DNA from: Dactylorhiza incarnata
Taxonomy: Eukaryota > Streptophyta > Magnoliopsida > Asparagales > Orchidaceae
Reading direction: 5' to 3'
Assembly (NCBI GenBank): GCA_033032865.1
Contig: JAWHQI010000049.1
Location: 3,968,001 to 4,032,000, forward strand
DNA length: 64,000 nt
Shown: in pieces, positions 10,996 through 23,245 of the stretch
Numbering within the stretch: the stretch's first letter is position 1
Layout: each line of letters begins with the position of its first letter
The notes under the pieces: model-generated
What the model was told of the DNA's origin: nothing
What the model saw: the letters and a program-made list of their open reading frames with translations, nothing else
Database searches by the model: none
Translations under genes and position numbers: made by a program

Positions 10996-12315
10996 TTGCA
11001 GGTAAGTCCAAATACCAACCAATCTCCAATTTGGTATTTGGACAGTGGCTGCTCCAGGCACATGACTGGAGTCAGAAAGTATTTGAAAGAATTCATCCCT
11101 GTGGAGAATGGACCGACCGTCATCTTTGGAGGTTCAGAAAAGGGAGTTACCAGGGGCTACAGAAATATCTCTAATGGGTTAGTCACCATCACAAAGGTAG
11201 CCTATGTGGAGGGGTTGAGACATAACCTCATAAGCATAAGTCAGCTTTGTGATCTAGGTTTTGTCATTACCTTCCACAAGAATAAGTGGCTGATTAAGAA
11301 GTCCTCAGATTCCGAGACTGTCTTAACTGGCACTCGGAGTGGGAATATTTATTGCTTAAATTTCCTGAATATAAATTCTTCCATGCCCATATGCCTAGTA
11401 GCCGATGGTAAAGAGGCTCTATGCGTACAATGGCACAAGAGACTTGCACACATCAACTACAAGACAATAGGCAAGCTTTTCTCGCTAAACTTAGTAAGAG
11501 ATGTACCTGATATTAACTGCATCAGAAATGGTCCTTGTCAAGCCTGCCAACTTGGAAAGCAGACTAGGACTAGCTTCAAAAGCATTTCTAACAAAGAGTC
11601 GTCAAGGTGCTTATTTTTATTGCACATGGATCTATTTGGTCCCATGTCAGTTCTTAGCTTAGGAGGGAAGGCATACACCCTTGTAGTTTTTGATGACTAC
11701 TCAAGGTTCACTTGGGTCTTCTTCCTCAAAAAGAAATCAGATACACTAGACATCTTGAAGAATTTTGTCAGGCAAATCCAGAATGAGATGAATTGCTCGG
11801 TGGTCAAATTCAGAAGTGACCATGGGACAGAATTTCAGTCAGGGACCATGACAGAATTCTGCCAAGACCTAGGCATCTCCCAAGAATTCTCCTCCCCCAG
11901 AACTCCTCAACAGAATGGAGTTGCTGAAAGGAAGAACAGAACCTTGATAGAGGCCAGCAGGACAATGTTGAGTGACTCCTCATTACCAGAGTACTTCTGG
12001 GCCGAGGCTGTCAACACTGCTTGTCATGTGATAAACAGGGCCTCAATCATCAAAGACCATAAGAAAACTCCCTATGAGCTAATGAAGTGCAGAAAACCAA
12101 CCCTATCCTACTTTAGGATCTTTGGTAGCAAATGCTATGTCCTTAATAATGGGAAATCCAAACTTACTAAGTTTGCTGAGAAAAGTAGTGAGGGTATTTT
12201 CATTGGATACATCTCCTACAGCAGGGCATACAGAGTATACAACCTCAATACCCAAATAGTGGAAGAATCTATTCATATTGTATTTGATGAGACTAGCCTT
12301 ATACATAAGGACTAG
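10996..12315 (+). pseudogene. E2 pol part 1: protease and integrase
   Basis: The open stretch follows the TAA at 10987 in the same frame. It begins with the protease motif WYLDSGCSRHMTG (Asp at 11041). Next comes the GAG-pre-integrase zinc region (H-x4-H near 11430, CQACQLGKQ near 11535), then the integrase core: HMDLFGP, RSDHGTEF and the NGVAERKNR glutamate. A TAG ends the frame at 12313. From 12316 to about 12526 the linker to reverse transcriptase is shifted and stop-ridden. The stop between gag and protease could be a real boundary or just decay; given the other lesions I favour decay. Confidence 0.85.
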
Positions 12316-12526
12316 TCTAGTTCTTTAGTGAATGCAGGTACAAGGGAAAGATTGAAGAAGCTTTCCATTGCAGACAATGCTGACACCCCACTCACCTACA
12401 AGAATCAGTCAGTAATGGTGGAAAAGAAGTGGAACCTGCAGAAGATACAGAAATAGCTAAAGAATTGCAGGATGAAGAAGTAGCTCGACTGATATACCCA
12501 GAATATTACCAACTGCACTGAGACAA

Positions 12527-14161
12527 GTAAGAGATCATCCTCAAGAGCAGATAATAGGAAATGTCAACCAAGGTGTGCTGATAAGAAGTAGAGCTGCAAA
12601 TGAAGCATTATACCTGAGTTTTCTTTCTCAAATTGAACCCAAGAAATTTGAGGAAGCAAATCAGGATCCATTCTGGATTACTGCAATGCAGGAGGAACTG
12701 AATTAATTTAAAAGATGTAAGGTGTGGAAATTGGTTCCAAGACCCCAAGGACACAACATCATAGGAACCAAATGGGTCTACAGGAAAAAAATGGATGAAA
12801 ATGGAGTAATCACCAAGAATAAAGCAAGATTAGTAGCAAAAGGCTACAGACAAGAGGAGGGAATCGATTTTGATCAGACGTTTGCTCCAGTAGCCAGACT
12901 AGAAGAAATCAGATTGTTCCTAGCCTATGCAGCATTCAAAGGCTTCAAGGTCTACCAAATGGATGTGAAGTCAGCCTTCCTAAATGGTGACCTTAAAGAG
13001 GAAGTATATGTAGAGCAGCCTTCAGGTTTTGTCGACTCTACTCATCCTGACTATGTTTATTTTCTTAGAAAAGCCCTTTATGGCATAAAGCAGGCACCTA
13101 GGGCCTGGTATGAGACTCTGTCAAGCTTTCTAATTGAGACCAAGTTCTCAAGGGGAAAGATTGATAAGACATTGTTCGTAAGGGAAGTAAAGGGCAAGAT
13201 CTTGCTAGTGCAGATCTATGTTGACGACATTATCTTTGGCTCTAGAGACAACAATCTCTGCAAAAAGTTAGCCAACTTGATGCAGGGAAAGTTTGAAATG
13301 AGCAGTATGGGTGAGCTCAAATACTTCCTAGGTCTCCAAGTGAAACAATCTGAAGATGTCATTTTCATCTCTCAGACCAAATTCACTAGGGAGCTAGTCA
13401 AGAAATTTGGTTTGGAGAGTGCTTCTTCCATGAAAACTCCAATGGGAACCAATATGTCTCTGGACAAGGATGAAAAGGGCATACCCTTTGATGAAACCAA
13501 GTACAGATGCATGATTGGATTCTTGCTTTATCTCACTGCCAGTAGGCCTGACATAATGTTTGCAACGTGTGTCTGTGCTCGATATCAGGTGAATCCCAAG
13601 GCATCTCACTATGTCTCTGTGAAGAGAATTTTAAGATACCTAAAGGGTACATCTAATCTTGGCCTATGGTACCCTAGGAACAATGAATATGAACTGACGG
13701 GTTATTCATATGCAGATTATGCAGGATGCAAGGAAGATAGAAAGAGCACCTCCGGAACATGTCAATTCCTTGGAGGAAGACTGATTTCCTGGATCAGTAA
13801 GAAGCAGACGAGTGTGGCAATCTCAACCGCAGAATCAGAGTACATCTCTGCTGGCAGCTGTTGTGCCCAACTTTTATGGATTCAACATCAACTTGAAGAC
13901 TACAACCTAAAGATGTCCAAAACACCCCTGTTTTGTGACTCTTCAAGTGCTATCTCAATTGCTAAGAACTCTGTATCTCACAGCAGGACTAAGCATATTG
14001 AGATCAGGTATCACTTCATCAGGGAGCATGTGGAGAATGAAGATATCACACTTGAATTTGTCCCAACAGACAAACAAGTGGCTGATATATTTACCAAGCC
14101 CCTAGATGAAGCTAAGTTTAACTTCTTCAAATTCCAATTGGGGATGTTAAACTTAGAGTGA
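12527..14161 (+). pseudogene. E2 pol part 2: reverse transcriptase and RNase H
   Basis: Coding similarity resumes near 12527, has an in-frame TAA at 12704, and is then open to 14161. Reverse transcriptase shows the copia signature [20 protein letters not shown] and YVDD (13217-13228). RNase H shows ADYAGC, STAESEY and CDSSSAI, and the element ends in the usual TKPL motif. The first RNase H acid is lost: codon 13709-13711 is TAT (Tyr), where the related E9 has Asp in GYSDADYAG. This would disable RNase H even without the stops. Confidence 0.88.
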
Positions 14162-14243
14162 AACTCAACTCTATTATTTACTAATGCCTTTCTAGATAAG
14201 TTGTTAGAAATTCTCACAGGACTTCAATGAATCACGACTAAGC

Positions 14244-14468
14244 AAGGGGGAGCCATTCCCTACTTAGAGAAGAAGAAGGAAAGAAGTCATAAAGGGGGAG
14301 AAAGAGTGCTCAAAGAAGAGACACCCTAAAGACAGGGTGAGCAAATCAAGGGGGAGCTAGCTCAAAGATAAGTTATATCTTGACACACCTTCTGTTAAGA
14401 TTATGCTATTTATTGTCAAGTGAAGTAGTCTTGAAATGATATTCTGACTTCTTTAAATAGGGGGGGAT
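14244..14468 (+). other. E2 multiple polypurine tracts
   Basis: AAGGGGGAG-type stretches stand at about 14244-14252, 14291-14300 and 14348-14356, and the terminal tract AATAGGGGGGGAT (14456-14468) abuts the 3' LTR. Several tracts of this kind are a reported Sirevirus feature. No gene lies between pol and the LTR. Confidence 0.75.
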
Positions 14469-16029
14469 TGTTGGGAATCGTGCCCACATGATTCCTGATT
14501 TGAAGAAGTCATCATGTCAAGAATACTTCACTTTGTATTTGATCACACATCTAGTTCATAATCTCAGGAGAATACAAGTATACAAGTATATATCGTCGAG
14601 AAGGACTGAAGGGATGGCCGACAAAGTATGCTTGTCGCTGTAATGACAAGCAAAGCAGACTGTAATGACAAGCAAAGCAGACGCAGAGAAACTGTCAAAG
14701 AAAGACATGTCGTCTAGAAGAATGGAGTATCGTCGACATCAAAATAGCGGCCATGTCGACAAGACAATACTGCGATCACAACGACAGAATGAACAAAGGA
14801 AGGTCCCAATGACACAGACAAAGAAAGCATATCGTCGTATATGCAGGAACGCCAGGATGTCTCGTATCGTTGAAATACAAGCATCAGAAGCAGAAGCAAG
14901 GAGATCCTTAAAGAATTTCCAAAGCACAAGGAGCAGACAAAGAGATGTCGTTGAGAGATATTCCATGTCGTCGTAACGATGGAATATATCGTTGAGACAA
15001 ATTCAAATCTTATGGACGCATACTATCAGCAATTAATGTCACCGCCTGATTGTTCAATCAGCGCGTGCACTTAAAGTTTTGAGGTATTTGTGCGTGCTAA
15101 AAAGATTTGGAGATCTGACACATAAAGGAACTTTTCAGAAGACCGTTGGGTGACCCCTCTCAGTATTTTAAAAGGAAACAGGGTTGCCCTAGAAAAGATA
15201 ACTTCGCATGCAAGAAAGAACCAGCAAAAAGTATCCCGCCGTTCAATAGAACAGTACATTCTTGCGGAGAAGAAGAAGAAGTTCTCAAGAAGCAGTCATC
15301 CTCATCGACTGCTAAGAAGGCAATCCACATCTGGCTAAGAAAGAATTGAAGAAGAACCGTGCATTCAAGAACTGATTCAGAAGCATTCTCTTCATTCTCA
15401 AGAAGCCGATCATCATCAGGCTAAGGTTGCCGATCAACATCAGGAAGAAGAAACCGTTTACATCTGTAATCTCTTGTAAGGCTTGTGGGCCATATTGTCT
15501 AGCTTGAGGGCCTGAGTGTCGAGCTTGCGGGCTCGGGGGCAGTAGAGACTTGCGGGTCTACGTTGTTGGGACTTGCGGGTCCGAAAGGTAGGGCTTGACG
15601 GCTTGAGTGTCGAGCTTGCGGGCTCGGGGGCAGTAGGGACTTGCGGGTCTAGGCTGTTGGGACTTGCGGGTCCGAAAGATAGGGCTTGAGGGCCTGAGTG
15701 TCGAGCTTGCGGGCTCGGGGGCAGTAGGGGCTTGAGGGCCTAGGCTGTTGGGACTTGCGGGTCCGTGTTGTAATGCTTGAGGGCCTGAACCTTTTGGCGG
15801 AGTTTGCCGAGCCTAGCGGATCGCTGGGTAGGCGCAGACGGACAGAGGACTACTCAAGACACCCGGTCTTGAGGAACCTCTATAGATCTTGTGTCGTCTG
15901 GTGAAATTTGTTTGCATGTTTTCTTTTGCGCATAACTTAGTTTCTGATAACTCACGCTCGTAATTCAAAAGGCATCAAGATCACCTAAACCCCCCCCCCC
16001 CCTTATAGGTGAACGTTCCATAACCAACA
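14469..16029 (+). repeat. E2 3' LTR, complete (1561 bp)
   Basis: It starts TGTTGGGAATCG and ends AACCAACA. U3 has many CGTCG and GTCGAC motifs (14590-14990) and a direct repeat of about 25 bp at 14639-14685. A possible TATA element lies at about 15164-15175 (weak). A 91-bp array and a C run lie nearer the 3' end. Confidence 0.92.
15490..15790 (+). repeat. 91-bp tandem array in E2 LTR
   Basis: GAGTGTCGAGC recurs at 15514, 15605 and 15696, exactly 91 bp apart. Inside each unit a shorter theme alternates (CTTGAGGGCCT, CTTGCGGGCTC, CTTGCGGGTC). E1 inserted into the last part of this array in the 5' LTR. Confidence 0.85.
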
Positions 16030-16477
16030 GTATTGCTCTCTTTTTCTAAGTTATTTTCCATGATTTCCATGGCTTTGTTACGAGAGAGATCTTCTTGAAT
16101 AATAGTGGATGCTTGTATATCCTTCTCCTCCCGTGTTTGTTCCATACCTGCGAGAGGAAAATCATACATTTCTTCAATAAATTGCCATACTTTGTATGCA
16201 CTAGAAAAACAATATATTAATTTGAAAACTTCATTTGATAGAGCACAAAATAAATGATGTTTGGCTTTTGCATTTAGTTGACGTTCCTTTTATTTGATTC
16301 ATCCGCAGGTCTTACAATGGCTAAATTCCATACTTCGACATCTAAAGTTTTAATAAAATTTTCAATTAAAGTTTTCCATCCTTTATAATTTGTTCCTTCA
16401 AATAAAGGTGGTTTAAGAGATATTTCTTCTTCACAGAGATTTGCCCCACTAGTAGAAGTGAGATCATGAGACGTCAT
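16030..16477 (-). pseudogene. E3 gag, N-terminal part
   Basis: Reading from 16477 leftward gives a copia Gag start with the motif PPLFEGTNYKGWK and a following VEVWN. A one-base shift near 16270 is needed to continue into ALSNEVF, VWQFIEEMYDF and a Glu/Lys-rich stretch, which is the UBN2 pattern. The frame starts just after the primer site (16513-16524). E2 cuts it at 16029. Only about 150 residues remain. I infer a structural Gag from family resemblance; no knuckle is visible here. Confidence 0.75.
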
Positions 16478-16512
16478 TATTCCTGGTTGTTAAACCGATT
16501 GGAATAAAACCT

Positions 16513-16524
16513 GCTCTGAAACCA
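16513..16524 (-). other. E3 primer-binding site
   Basis: On the minus strand TGGTTTCAGAGC has one mismatch to the initiator-Met complement and stands two bases from the LTR end. Confidence 0.8.
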
Positions 16525-16526
16525 CT

Positions 16527-17610
16527 TGTTGGATTGGTAGGCGCCCTTAGAGGGGGGTGAATATGGGTTTTCAAAAACTTATATTATATCTTGAAAAGCT
16601 TTGAAATAATGTGAGATTAAGACAATAAGAAGTCAAGTAAAACAATTGAAATAAAGTAGAGACATGTTTTATTAATATGAAATAAGGTTTTACAAAGTTG
16701 ATCTCTATAACGCTAGAAATCAGTGGCGAAGAATAGTAGACTCTTTTTGTTTTCTATCCCGACTCGCATCCCCACGAACCGGTGGCCCTAGCCTATCCTT
16801 CCCAGATTCGGCCTCAAGCCGCTCTAGCCAACCCTTCCCCGGATATAGCCTTGAGCACCCACTAAACCTAACCTAGATCTAGTCGCCAACACGAGGCAAA
16901 TTTCTGCCCTAAGTCCTACCCAAACCTAGTCGCCAACACGAGGTGATTTCTCTAACCGTTTACAAGAAATATGAAATGAAAATAATTAAAAACTCCCTCT
17001 TGAAGAACTTCTGAAGTTGGAGACGAAGATCTGCTGTTGAATAAGCGTTGTAGAAGCAGACTTCGTTTGGATCCGGCGTGAAGAGATTCTCCTTCAAAAA
17101 ATCGCAGAGCTTTGGTAGGACATAAACTTTCGACCAAGGCATGCAGCCTCTGGAATTCTAGCACTCAATCTCTCTCTGATGTCTGTAAGAAACGAGAGAA
17201 GAGGGGTCTTATTTATTGCCTCAACGCTAGCGCCTGCGCTAGAGGTACCGCCGGCGCTATCCCATTTTAGGAGATATTCTGCGTGGCAGGATCTTCAATT
17301 CGAGGAAACATTTCTCTCTTGCCTTCTGTGCTCTGCACTATCGCCTGCCCTAATGGATACCACCAGACGCTATCTCCTTCTATATGTGCTCCCGGAATTG
17401 CGCTTATCAACGCTAGCGCCAAGCGCTAGGTGATACCGCCGATGCTAGTAGGAGTGTTGGATTAGATGGCTCAAATTTGGGGGAAACCTTCTTATGTAAT
17501 CCTTGAGTCATATAGACTTTGTTTTCCTGCACACTTAAACACACAAGATTAAATACACATAGGATTTGTTATTCTCAAACCTAGGAGATGCGGAAGACCA
17601 TGTTCCAACA
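16527..17610 (-). repeat. E3 5' LTR (1084 bp)
   Basis: Its ends TGTTGGA...TCCAACA are perfect inverted repeats. Near the primer-proximal end it has AGAGGGGGGTGAA on the plus strand, like E9. U3 contains three imperfect palindromic blocks of the kind GCTAGCGCC..GCGCTAG at about 17223-17260, 17333-17373 and 17411-17447. Plus-strand ORFs here are not genes. Confidence 0.82.
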
Positions 17611-18326
17611 GCCTTAGGCATGAGGTTTTCTGCCATCATATGGGGAGATGATTGCGTAGATATATGCAAGAAAATAAGGCCATTAAGGTCGAGCTTGAGG
17701 TACTCAGTTCACTCGGTCTTCCATTCCTTTTATTCCTATTTCTTTCTTAACTCAACCTGTAATTTTATTTTGCAGCAAACGAAGGAGGAAATGTATAATG
17801 AAAATAATCCAGCTTACCGGAAGGTGATGCTGAAAGAGATAAGTGAAGCAGTCGAAATGACTATCTCCAACTTACGAGATGGTGGCGATCTGATTCCAGA
17901 GGATATTAATTTTTCAACAATGTTTCCTAAAGCTGCTGCTCTTCAAGCGGAAAGTGAAGAGGGAGGTGAGGGGGAGAAGATTTTGATAAGAACAGGGATG
18001 CAGAGGATGAAGGAGAAGATGGGGACAAAAATAATTCTGAAGCAGATAATGTATGGGAAAAACTTGTAAGAACGGACGATCTCGAAGAAGGTCGAACGAC
18101 CTTGCATGATGAATTAGATGCTTTCCTCAATATGGACTTTGAAATGCCGATTGATTGCGGCGAAGGTGAGCCCAACGGAAGTCAATTTGACCCAGATGAG
18201 GAGCTGAGTTCGGCTGCAAAGTCTAACGTTGGCTCTCTTGATGGTTCATCTAGATCAGACGAATCCAGTGCAGATTCCTACTCTACTGAAGAGGAAGAGA
18301 GTTCCAAGAAGAAGAAGAAAATATAG
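17611..18326 (+). pseudogene. Antisense ORF in E4 3' region, C-terminal part
   Basis: This coding stretch is on the plus strand, opposite to E4 pol and downstream of it. Reading is open from 17611, where E3 cuts it, to about 17960. After a one-base shift it continues to the TAG at 18326. The product has a basic/acidic segment (KEEMYNENNPAYRKVML, near 17790) and a long acidic, Ser-rich tail ending in a Lys run. At 17745-17775 there is a strong 3' splice-like signal (branch-like CTTAAC, T-rich tract, TTGCAG), but I found no in-frame donor. Antisense extra ORFs in this position are known in Tat elements, where they may encode a plant mobile (aminotransferase-like) domain. That domain would be upstream and is not visible here, so the function is open. 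Confidence 0.6.
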
Positions 18327-19670
18327 GAAGATGTTTTTCCCTTTCTTTTGATGTTATTCATCTTTTAAGAAGACGATCAAATTTTGAGATTGCTTTACCT
18401 GTAATGACATTTCAAATAAAATTAAAGAAAGAAAGTACCCTTCGCATACCTTTGATGTTCACCATATCTGTCTTTATATTCAATTGATTTTATGTTTCTC
18501 ATCGTATGATCGACGCGGTCTCATAAATTATTTCCCCAGCGGCTGTATCGAACTAAGGTCGAGATCGAGCGATCGTTTGGACTAATTTTGCCATTCAATT
18601 TTCTTACTTTATGCGAACTAATTTTTCCTACCTCCGGATGTTTTGAATCATATTCTGAGGTTAATTGATCTTATTTTCACGGTGCGGAGTGTCAAATATG
18701 GAGAATGATGGACTTCCAATTTTTAGATCGATTCTGCTAAAAACACTGTCGATGAATTCACTGGATATTGATGTCTTCGACTGGATTGAAGCTTAGCGTG
18801 CATGAAACTGTTTTATCAAAAAGACTTGGAAAAACGTTTTATGATATTCCATGTTCCAGTAAACAACGATCTCTGACCAAAGCCTGCTTATTTCATGTGC
18901 CGAAAATTCAACTTCGAGGTTGTCCTTTGGTATTTCAAGGACTGTTGAGACCGCTCGACCTCAGAAAAATGAAGGAAATGTTGTGCAACCTTTGATCTAT
19001 AATCTAGGAGGTCATGAGGATGAATGAGAAGAAATGACCTTATGGTCGTGTATTGGAGAACAGAAGAGATGACCTAGGAGAGGTAATGGGATGAGAAACA
19101 GACAAAGTGACCCTTCGGTCAGGGTTCAAGGGAGTATTTGACTGCAGTGGTCAGAACTCTTAAGGAGATGGGCACCTCTCCTTCTCTCTTAAGTGACAAT
19201 CTTAGCTTAAGACTGCCCCTATCTCAGATAGAACTCATCTCAAGAAAAGCTAGCCAAGTAGTGTTCGAGTGTAACAGGCTATGATGACCTGATGCCACTA
19301 TCTGTAGGTACGACATAGGTGGCATTCACCAAGACCTCCCTTGATGCAGCGGTGTGCTCACGTATCGTCCGAGATCCGGGATATCACATAGAACCCTCTC
19401 ATATGAAATTGGTGAGCTACTACTACATGGAAGCGAAATCGCCCCGCAATCCATGGTCAATGTAGGTGTTACGCTCAGCAACAATTCATGGGGGTTCAGG
19501 TGTGATCCGGCTATATCTGCGTTGGTGCGACTTAAGTTCGCATCTTATTTCCACCTATGGGTATCCTCACAAAACACATTGGAAATAATGTCAGTAATTG
19601 TTCTGTATAAGTGACTATATAATAAAAAAGAAGTACATCATCAGTATAGGTAGGAAGAAATAAAGAATTA
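18327..19670. other. E4 non-coding region between antisense ORF and pol end
   Basis: I see no convincing coding sequence on either strand. The sequence is mixed composition without clear tandem repeats. It should hold the terminators of both converging transcripts, but I cannot point to one. Confidence 0.5.
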
Positions 19671-22600
19671 TCATGAATAGAAGTGTTTTAAATCATCTCC
19701 ACTCCAGGTGTGAGTGAGTTCATTTCCATCATAAGTATTGAGTCGATAGGCTCCATTCTTTAATACTTCTCTTATGATGTAAGGTCCTGCCTAATTTGGG
19801 TTCAATTTTCCCACTGAATTAGATCTGGCTGCTGCATCGACCTTTTTTAGGACCAAATCTCCGGCGATGAATTCTTTAAATCTTATATTTTTATCTAAGT
19901 GTCGTGCCATTCTTCTTTTCACTTCTTCTTGCCTTATTACGGCTTCATCCCTTAATTCTTCAATTAGATCCAAACTGCATTTAAGATCCTCTTCATTACC
20001 TTCCATCCAGTCATCTTCATTTTGCCTTGCCAATAAGACTAGGACTTCTTACATTAAATTCAACTGGTATTAAGGCTTCTGATCCATGTGATAATTTGAA
20101 AGGAGTTTCGCCAGTTGCTCCTGTTGGGGTGGTCCTAAGAGTCTAAATGACTGCCAGGAGCTGTTCTGCCCAATTATCTCTTGTATTTTCTACTTTCTTC
20201 TTGAGGAGATTTAAGATACATTTATTAGCCGCTTCTACTTGACCATTACTCCTTGGGTGATGGACTGACGCAAATCGAAGTTCGATTCCTACTTCATCGC
20301 AGAACTTAATCATTTCAGAATTATTAAACTGAGGTACATTATCTGTTATTATTGCCATAGGAATCCCATGCCTACAGATTACATCCCCCCTAGATAAAAT
20401 TCTTTACTATTTGGGTTGTTGTTTTTGCTAGAGCTTTTGCCTCAATCCATTGGCTGAAATAATCTATCATCACCAAGATAAAACGTCTTTGCCCCCTTGC
20501 AATTGGAAAGGGTCCGAGAAGATCCATTCCCCATACTGCGAATGCCAAGGAGTCATGATAGACCTTAACTGTTGAGCTGGTTGATGCTGAAGCGGAGCTA
20601 ATTTTTGACACTGAATGCACTTTTTGGCGTAATCAGCTGCATCTTTTCTCATCTTAGGCCAGAAATACCCTTGCCTTAAAATTCTTTTTTCCAGCGTCCT
20701 TGCACCTGAATAGCTGCCACATTATCCCGAATGTATTTCATGGAGGGCAACTGGGACTTCTTCTTATGATATACACCTGGATAGAGGGGCTAAAAATGTT
20801 TTGCGATACAATATACCTGAGATTAGATAATAATATGCCGCCTTTAATCTGAACCTTTTCTTATCTTTGATGCTATCATGAAATTCTCCGGATGAGAGAT
20901 ATATGATGAACGGATCCATCTAGGAAGACTTATGATCTATTTGCATCACTGAATCCTCTTAAACTGTTGGATGAAACAGATCTGAGGTAGTTCCTCCTGA
21001 TAACAACCCAAATTTTGCCAACTAATCTGCATCTGAATTTTCTGCTCTCGGGATGTGTTGAATAGTAAAACTCTTAAACTTCCCAACTTCTTGTTTCACT
21101 AACTTCTGATACTTTTTCAAGACCGATTCCATGGTCCCATAGACATCGTTCACCTGAGATGCCACAAAAATGATTCTTTTTGTACCTCAATGTCTTCAAT
21201 TCCCAATTCTTTGGCAAAACTGGAATCCTGCTAGTAAGGCGTCATATTCTGGTTGATTATTAGTGACTGCAAAATGAAACCTCAGAGCTTGATTTAATTT
21301 GACTCCATTCGAATTAATTAGGACTACTCCTGCACCTGAGGAACTTTTTCTTGAGGCTTAATCAACATAGATTGTCCAAGGCAAAGGCTTTCTAACAATA
21401 CTTTCTGATTCACTCCCTGCTATATGAATTAAGAAATCTGCTAATACCTGAGCTTTAATTGCTGTTCGAGGCATATATGAGATATTTAATTCACTTAACT
21501 CGATAGCCCATTTTGCCAATCTACCCGAGTGCTCCGGCTTCTCTAGCACACCTTTCAGAGGAAAATCTGTGATCACTTGAATGGAATGAGCCTGGAAATA
21601 AGGTCTGAGTTTTCTGGCTGAGATAATAAGAGCCAAGGCAAGTTTTTCTAGTATCTGATATCTGATCTCTGCCTTCTTTTGAATCCTGCTGACATAATAA
21701 ACTGGGAACTGTTTCTTCTTTTCTTCTCTAACCAAGACTGAACTGACCGCATCTGAGCCCACTCATAAATATAAAAATAAGTCTTCTCCTTTATGAGGAC
21801 TTTGGAGAAGAGGAGTTGTAGTTAACTGTTTTTTCAGCTGATCGAATGCTGAATCACATTCCTTTGTCCATTCGAATTTCGAAGCTTTCCTAAAAGTCCT
21901 GAAAAAAGGTGCACTTTTGTCTCCTGATCGAGATATAAATCGGCTCAACCCTACCATTCTGCCTCCTAGCTGTTGAACTTCTGTTGGTATCTTCGGAGGC
22001 TTCATTTCAAGAATTGCTTTCACTTTGTCTGGATTGGGTTTAAGACCATCCGGGGTTAGGAGATGTCCTAAGAACTTTCCCTTGCTGGCTCCAAATATGC
22101 ATTTCAATGGATTCAATCTCATGTCGAATGTTCTGAGATTTGAGAAGGTCTCCACCAGATCTTTCAAGTGTATGCTAAATTGCTTACTTTTGATGAGTAG
22201 ATCGTCTACTTATACTTCAAGATTTCTGGTTTTTTGTTTTTTGAATGTGAAATCCATCATTCGTTGATAGGTGGCACCTGCATTCTTTAAACCAAAAGGC
22301 ATTACTTTATAACAAAAACATCCATCATTTGTTATAAAAGAGGTGTGAGGAATATATGGCTTATGCATTCTGATTTGATGATAGCCTGAGAATGCATCTA
22401 AAAAGCTCATATATGAAAACGCGACTACTGAATCAACCAAGGAATCTATCCTGGGTAATGTATAATAATCTTTTGGACAAGCTTTGTTGAGTTTCGTGAA
22501 ATGTATGCACATCCTCCACTTTCCTCCAAGCTTTTTTACCATCACTACATTTGAAACCCAGTCAGGATATTGAACCTCTTGGATGAACCCAACTTTAAGT

Positions 22601-22857
22601 AACTTTTGAACTTCTTCTCTAATTGGTGTTGCTAGGGTGTCTACTATTGCTCGTTTTTTCTGTATAATTGGTTTGAATGTTGGATCAATATTCAGGTGAT
22701 GAAAAGCTACATCAGGGTTTACCCCTGGCATATCATTTGCTGTCCAGGCGAACACATCTAAATTTCTAAATAAACATGCTATTAATTCCCTTTTTACATT
22801 TTCAGAAAGTTCTGCATTAATTGAGAGTATTTTTCCCTCATCTCCTTTAATTGCCAC
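19671..22857 (-). pseudogene. E4 pol: RT, two RNase H domains, integrase
   Basis: One frame from 22857 carries most of pol. Reverse transcriptase shows KLGGKWRMC, NKACPKD, LDAFSGYHQIRMH and GLKNAGATYQRMM. At the catalytic YVDD the Tyr codon is TAA (ending 22210), so the enzyme is dead. The frame resumes 22167-21763 (FLGHLLTPDG) and 21762-21358 (YYVSR, first RNase H). A second RNase H follows leftward, with ASRKSSSGAG, NNQPEYDAL and further stops to about 20960. Integrase has KKCIQCQK, WGMDLLGPFP, ITDNVPQF and HHPRSNGQVEAANK between 20652 and 20143, with shifts. The C-terminus (MARHLDKNIRFKEF) ends at a TGA at 19671. It matches E12 domain for domain but is a different family. Confidence 0.85.
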
Positions 22858-23245
22858 GTCTAGTATATCCTGGGCTGGTTCTAGGCGAGCTCTCTCAGCT
22901 TCACTTTCAATTTTAACATCCTAGTCTTCTAAATCAGATTCCCTCATATCTTCCATGTTCTGACCTGATTATATTAATTCGAAGTAAGCGTGAGAGAATA
23001 GAGAAAATGGCCAAGAAAAAAGTGGCCAATAATATTGTAGATGAATGCCCATAAAGTAGTTTATGTAGAGAGATAGATATTTGCTAAAAAGAAAATGAGT
23101 GAAGAACAAATCTTATTGAAGCGAATTCAATTACAAACATCAGCTTCGAGATAGCTCAGGGAAGTTTTATAGCTAAAAAATTAGAAGACATTTTAATAGC
23201 TGAAAGCGAAAAGCGAATTCAAAGAATCCAAACTTTGGAATTCCT

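Larger units (their letters stand above)
8475..16029 (+). mobile_element. E2: decayed Sirevirus-like Ty1/copia element
   Basis: It consists of an LTR remnant, degenerate initiator-Met primer site, long Gag with two zinc knuckles, pol in copia order, a short region with several AAGGGGGAG tracts, and a complete 3' LTR. A long Gag with coiled coil, repeated polypurine tracts and repeat-rich 1.5-kb LTRs are Sirevirus (SIRE/Maximus) traits. The rest of its 5' LTR lies left of E1, outside the window. The remnant and the matching part of the 3' LTR show about seven substitutions in 280 bases. It is itself inserted in the gag of E3. Confidence 0.9.
16030..17610 (-). mobile_element. E3: copia element fragment, minus strand
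   Basis: The 5' LTR, primer site and beginning of gag are present; the rest must lie left of the window because E2 is inserted in gag. The LTR has perfect 7-bp ends, TGTTGGA and TCCAACA. It is inserted in an antisense ORF of E4. Confidence 0.82.

Noticed and set aside
12316..12526. A separate small gene between the E2 integrase and RT
   Set aside because: It is the decayed linker of the same pol, with traces in two frames.
17179..17433. 84-codon plus-strand ORF
   Set aside because: It lies wholly within the E3 LTR, antisense to the element.
17690..17776. Intron with GTACTC donor and TTGCAG acceptor in the antisense ORF
   Set aside because: The acceptor is good, but neither nearby donor keeps the frame; kept only as a remark.
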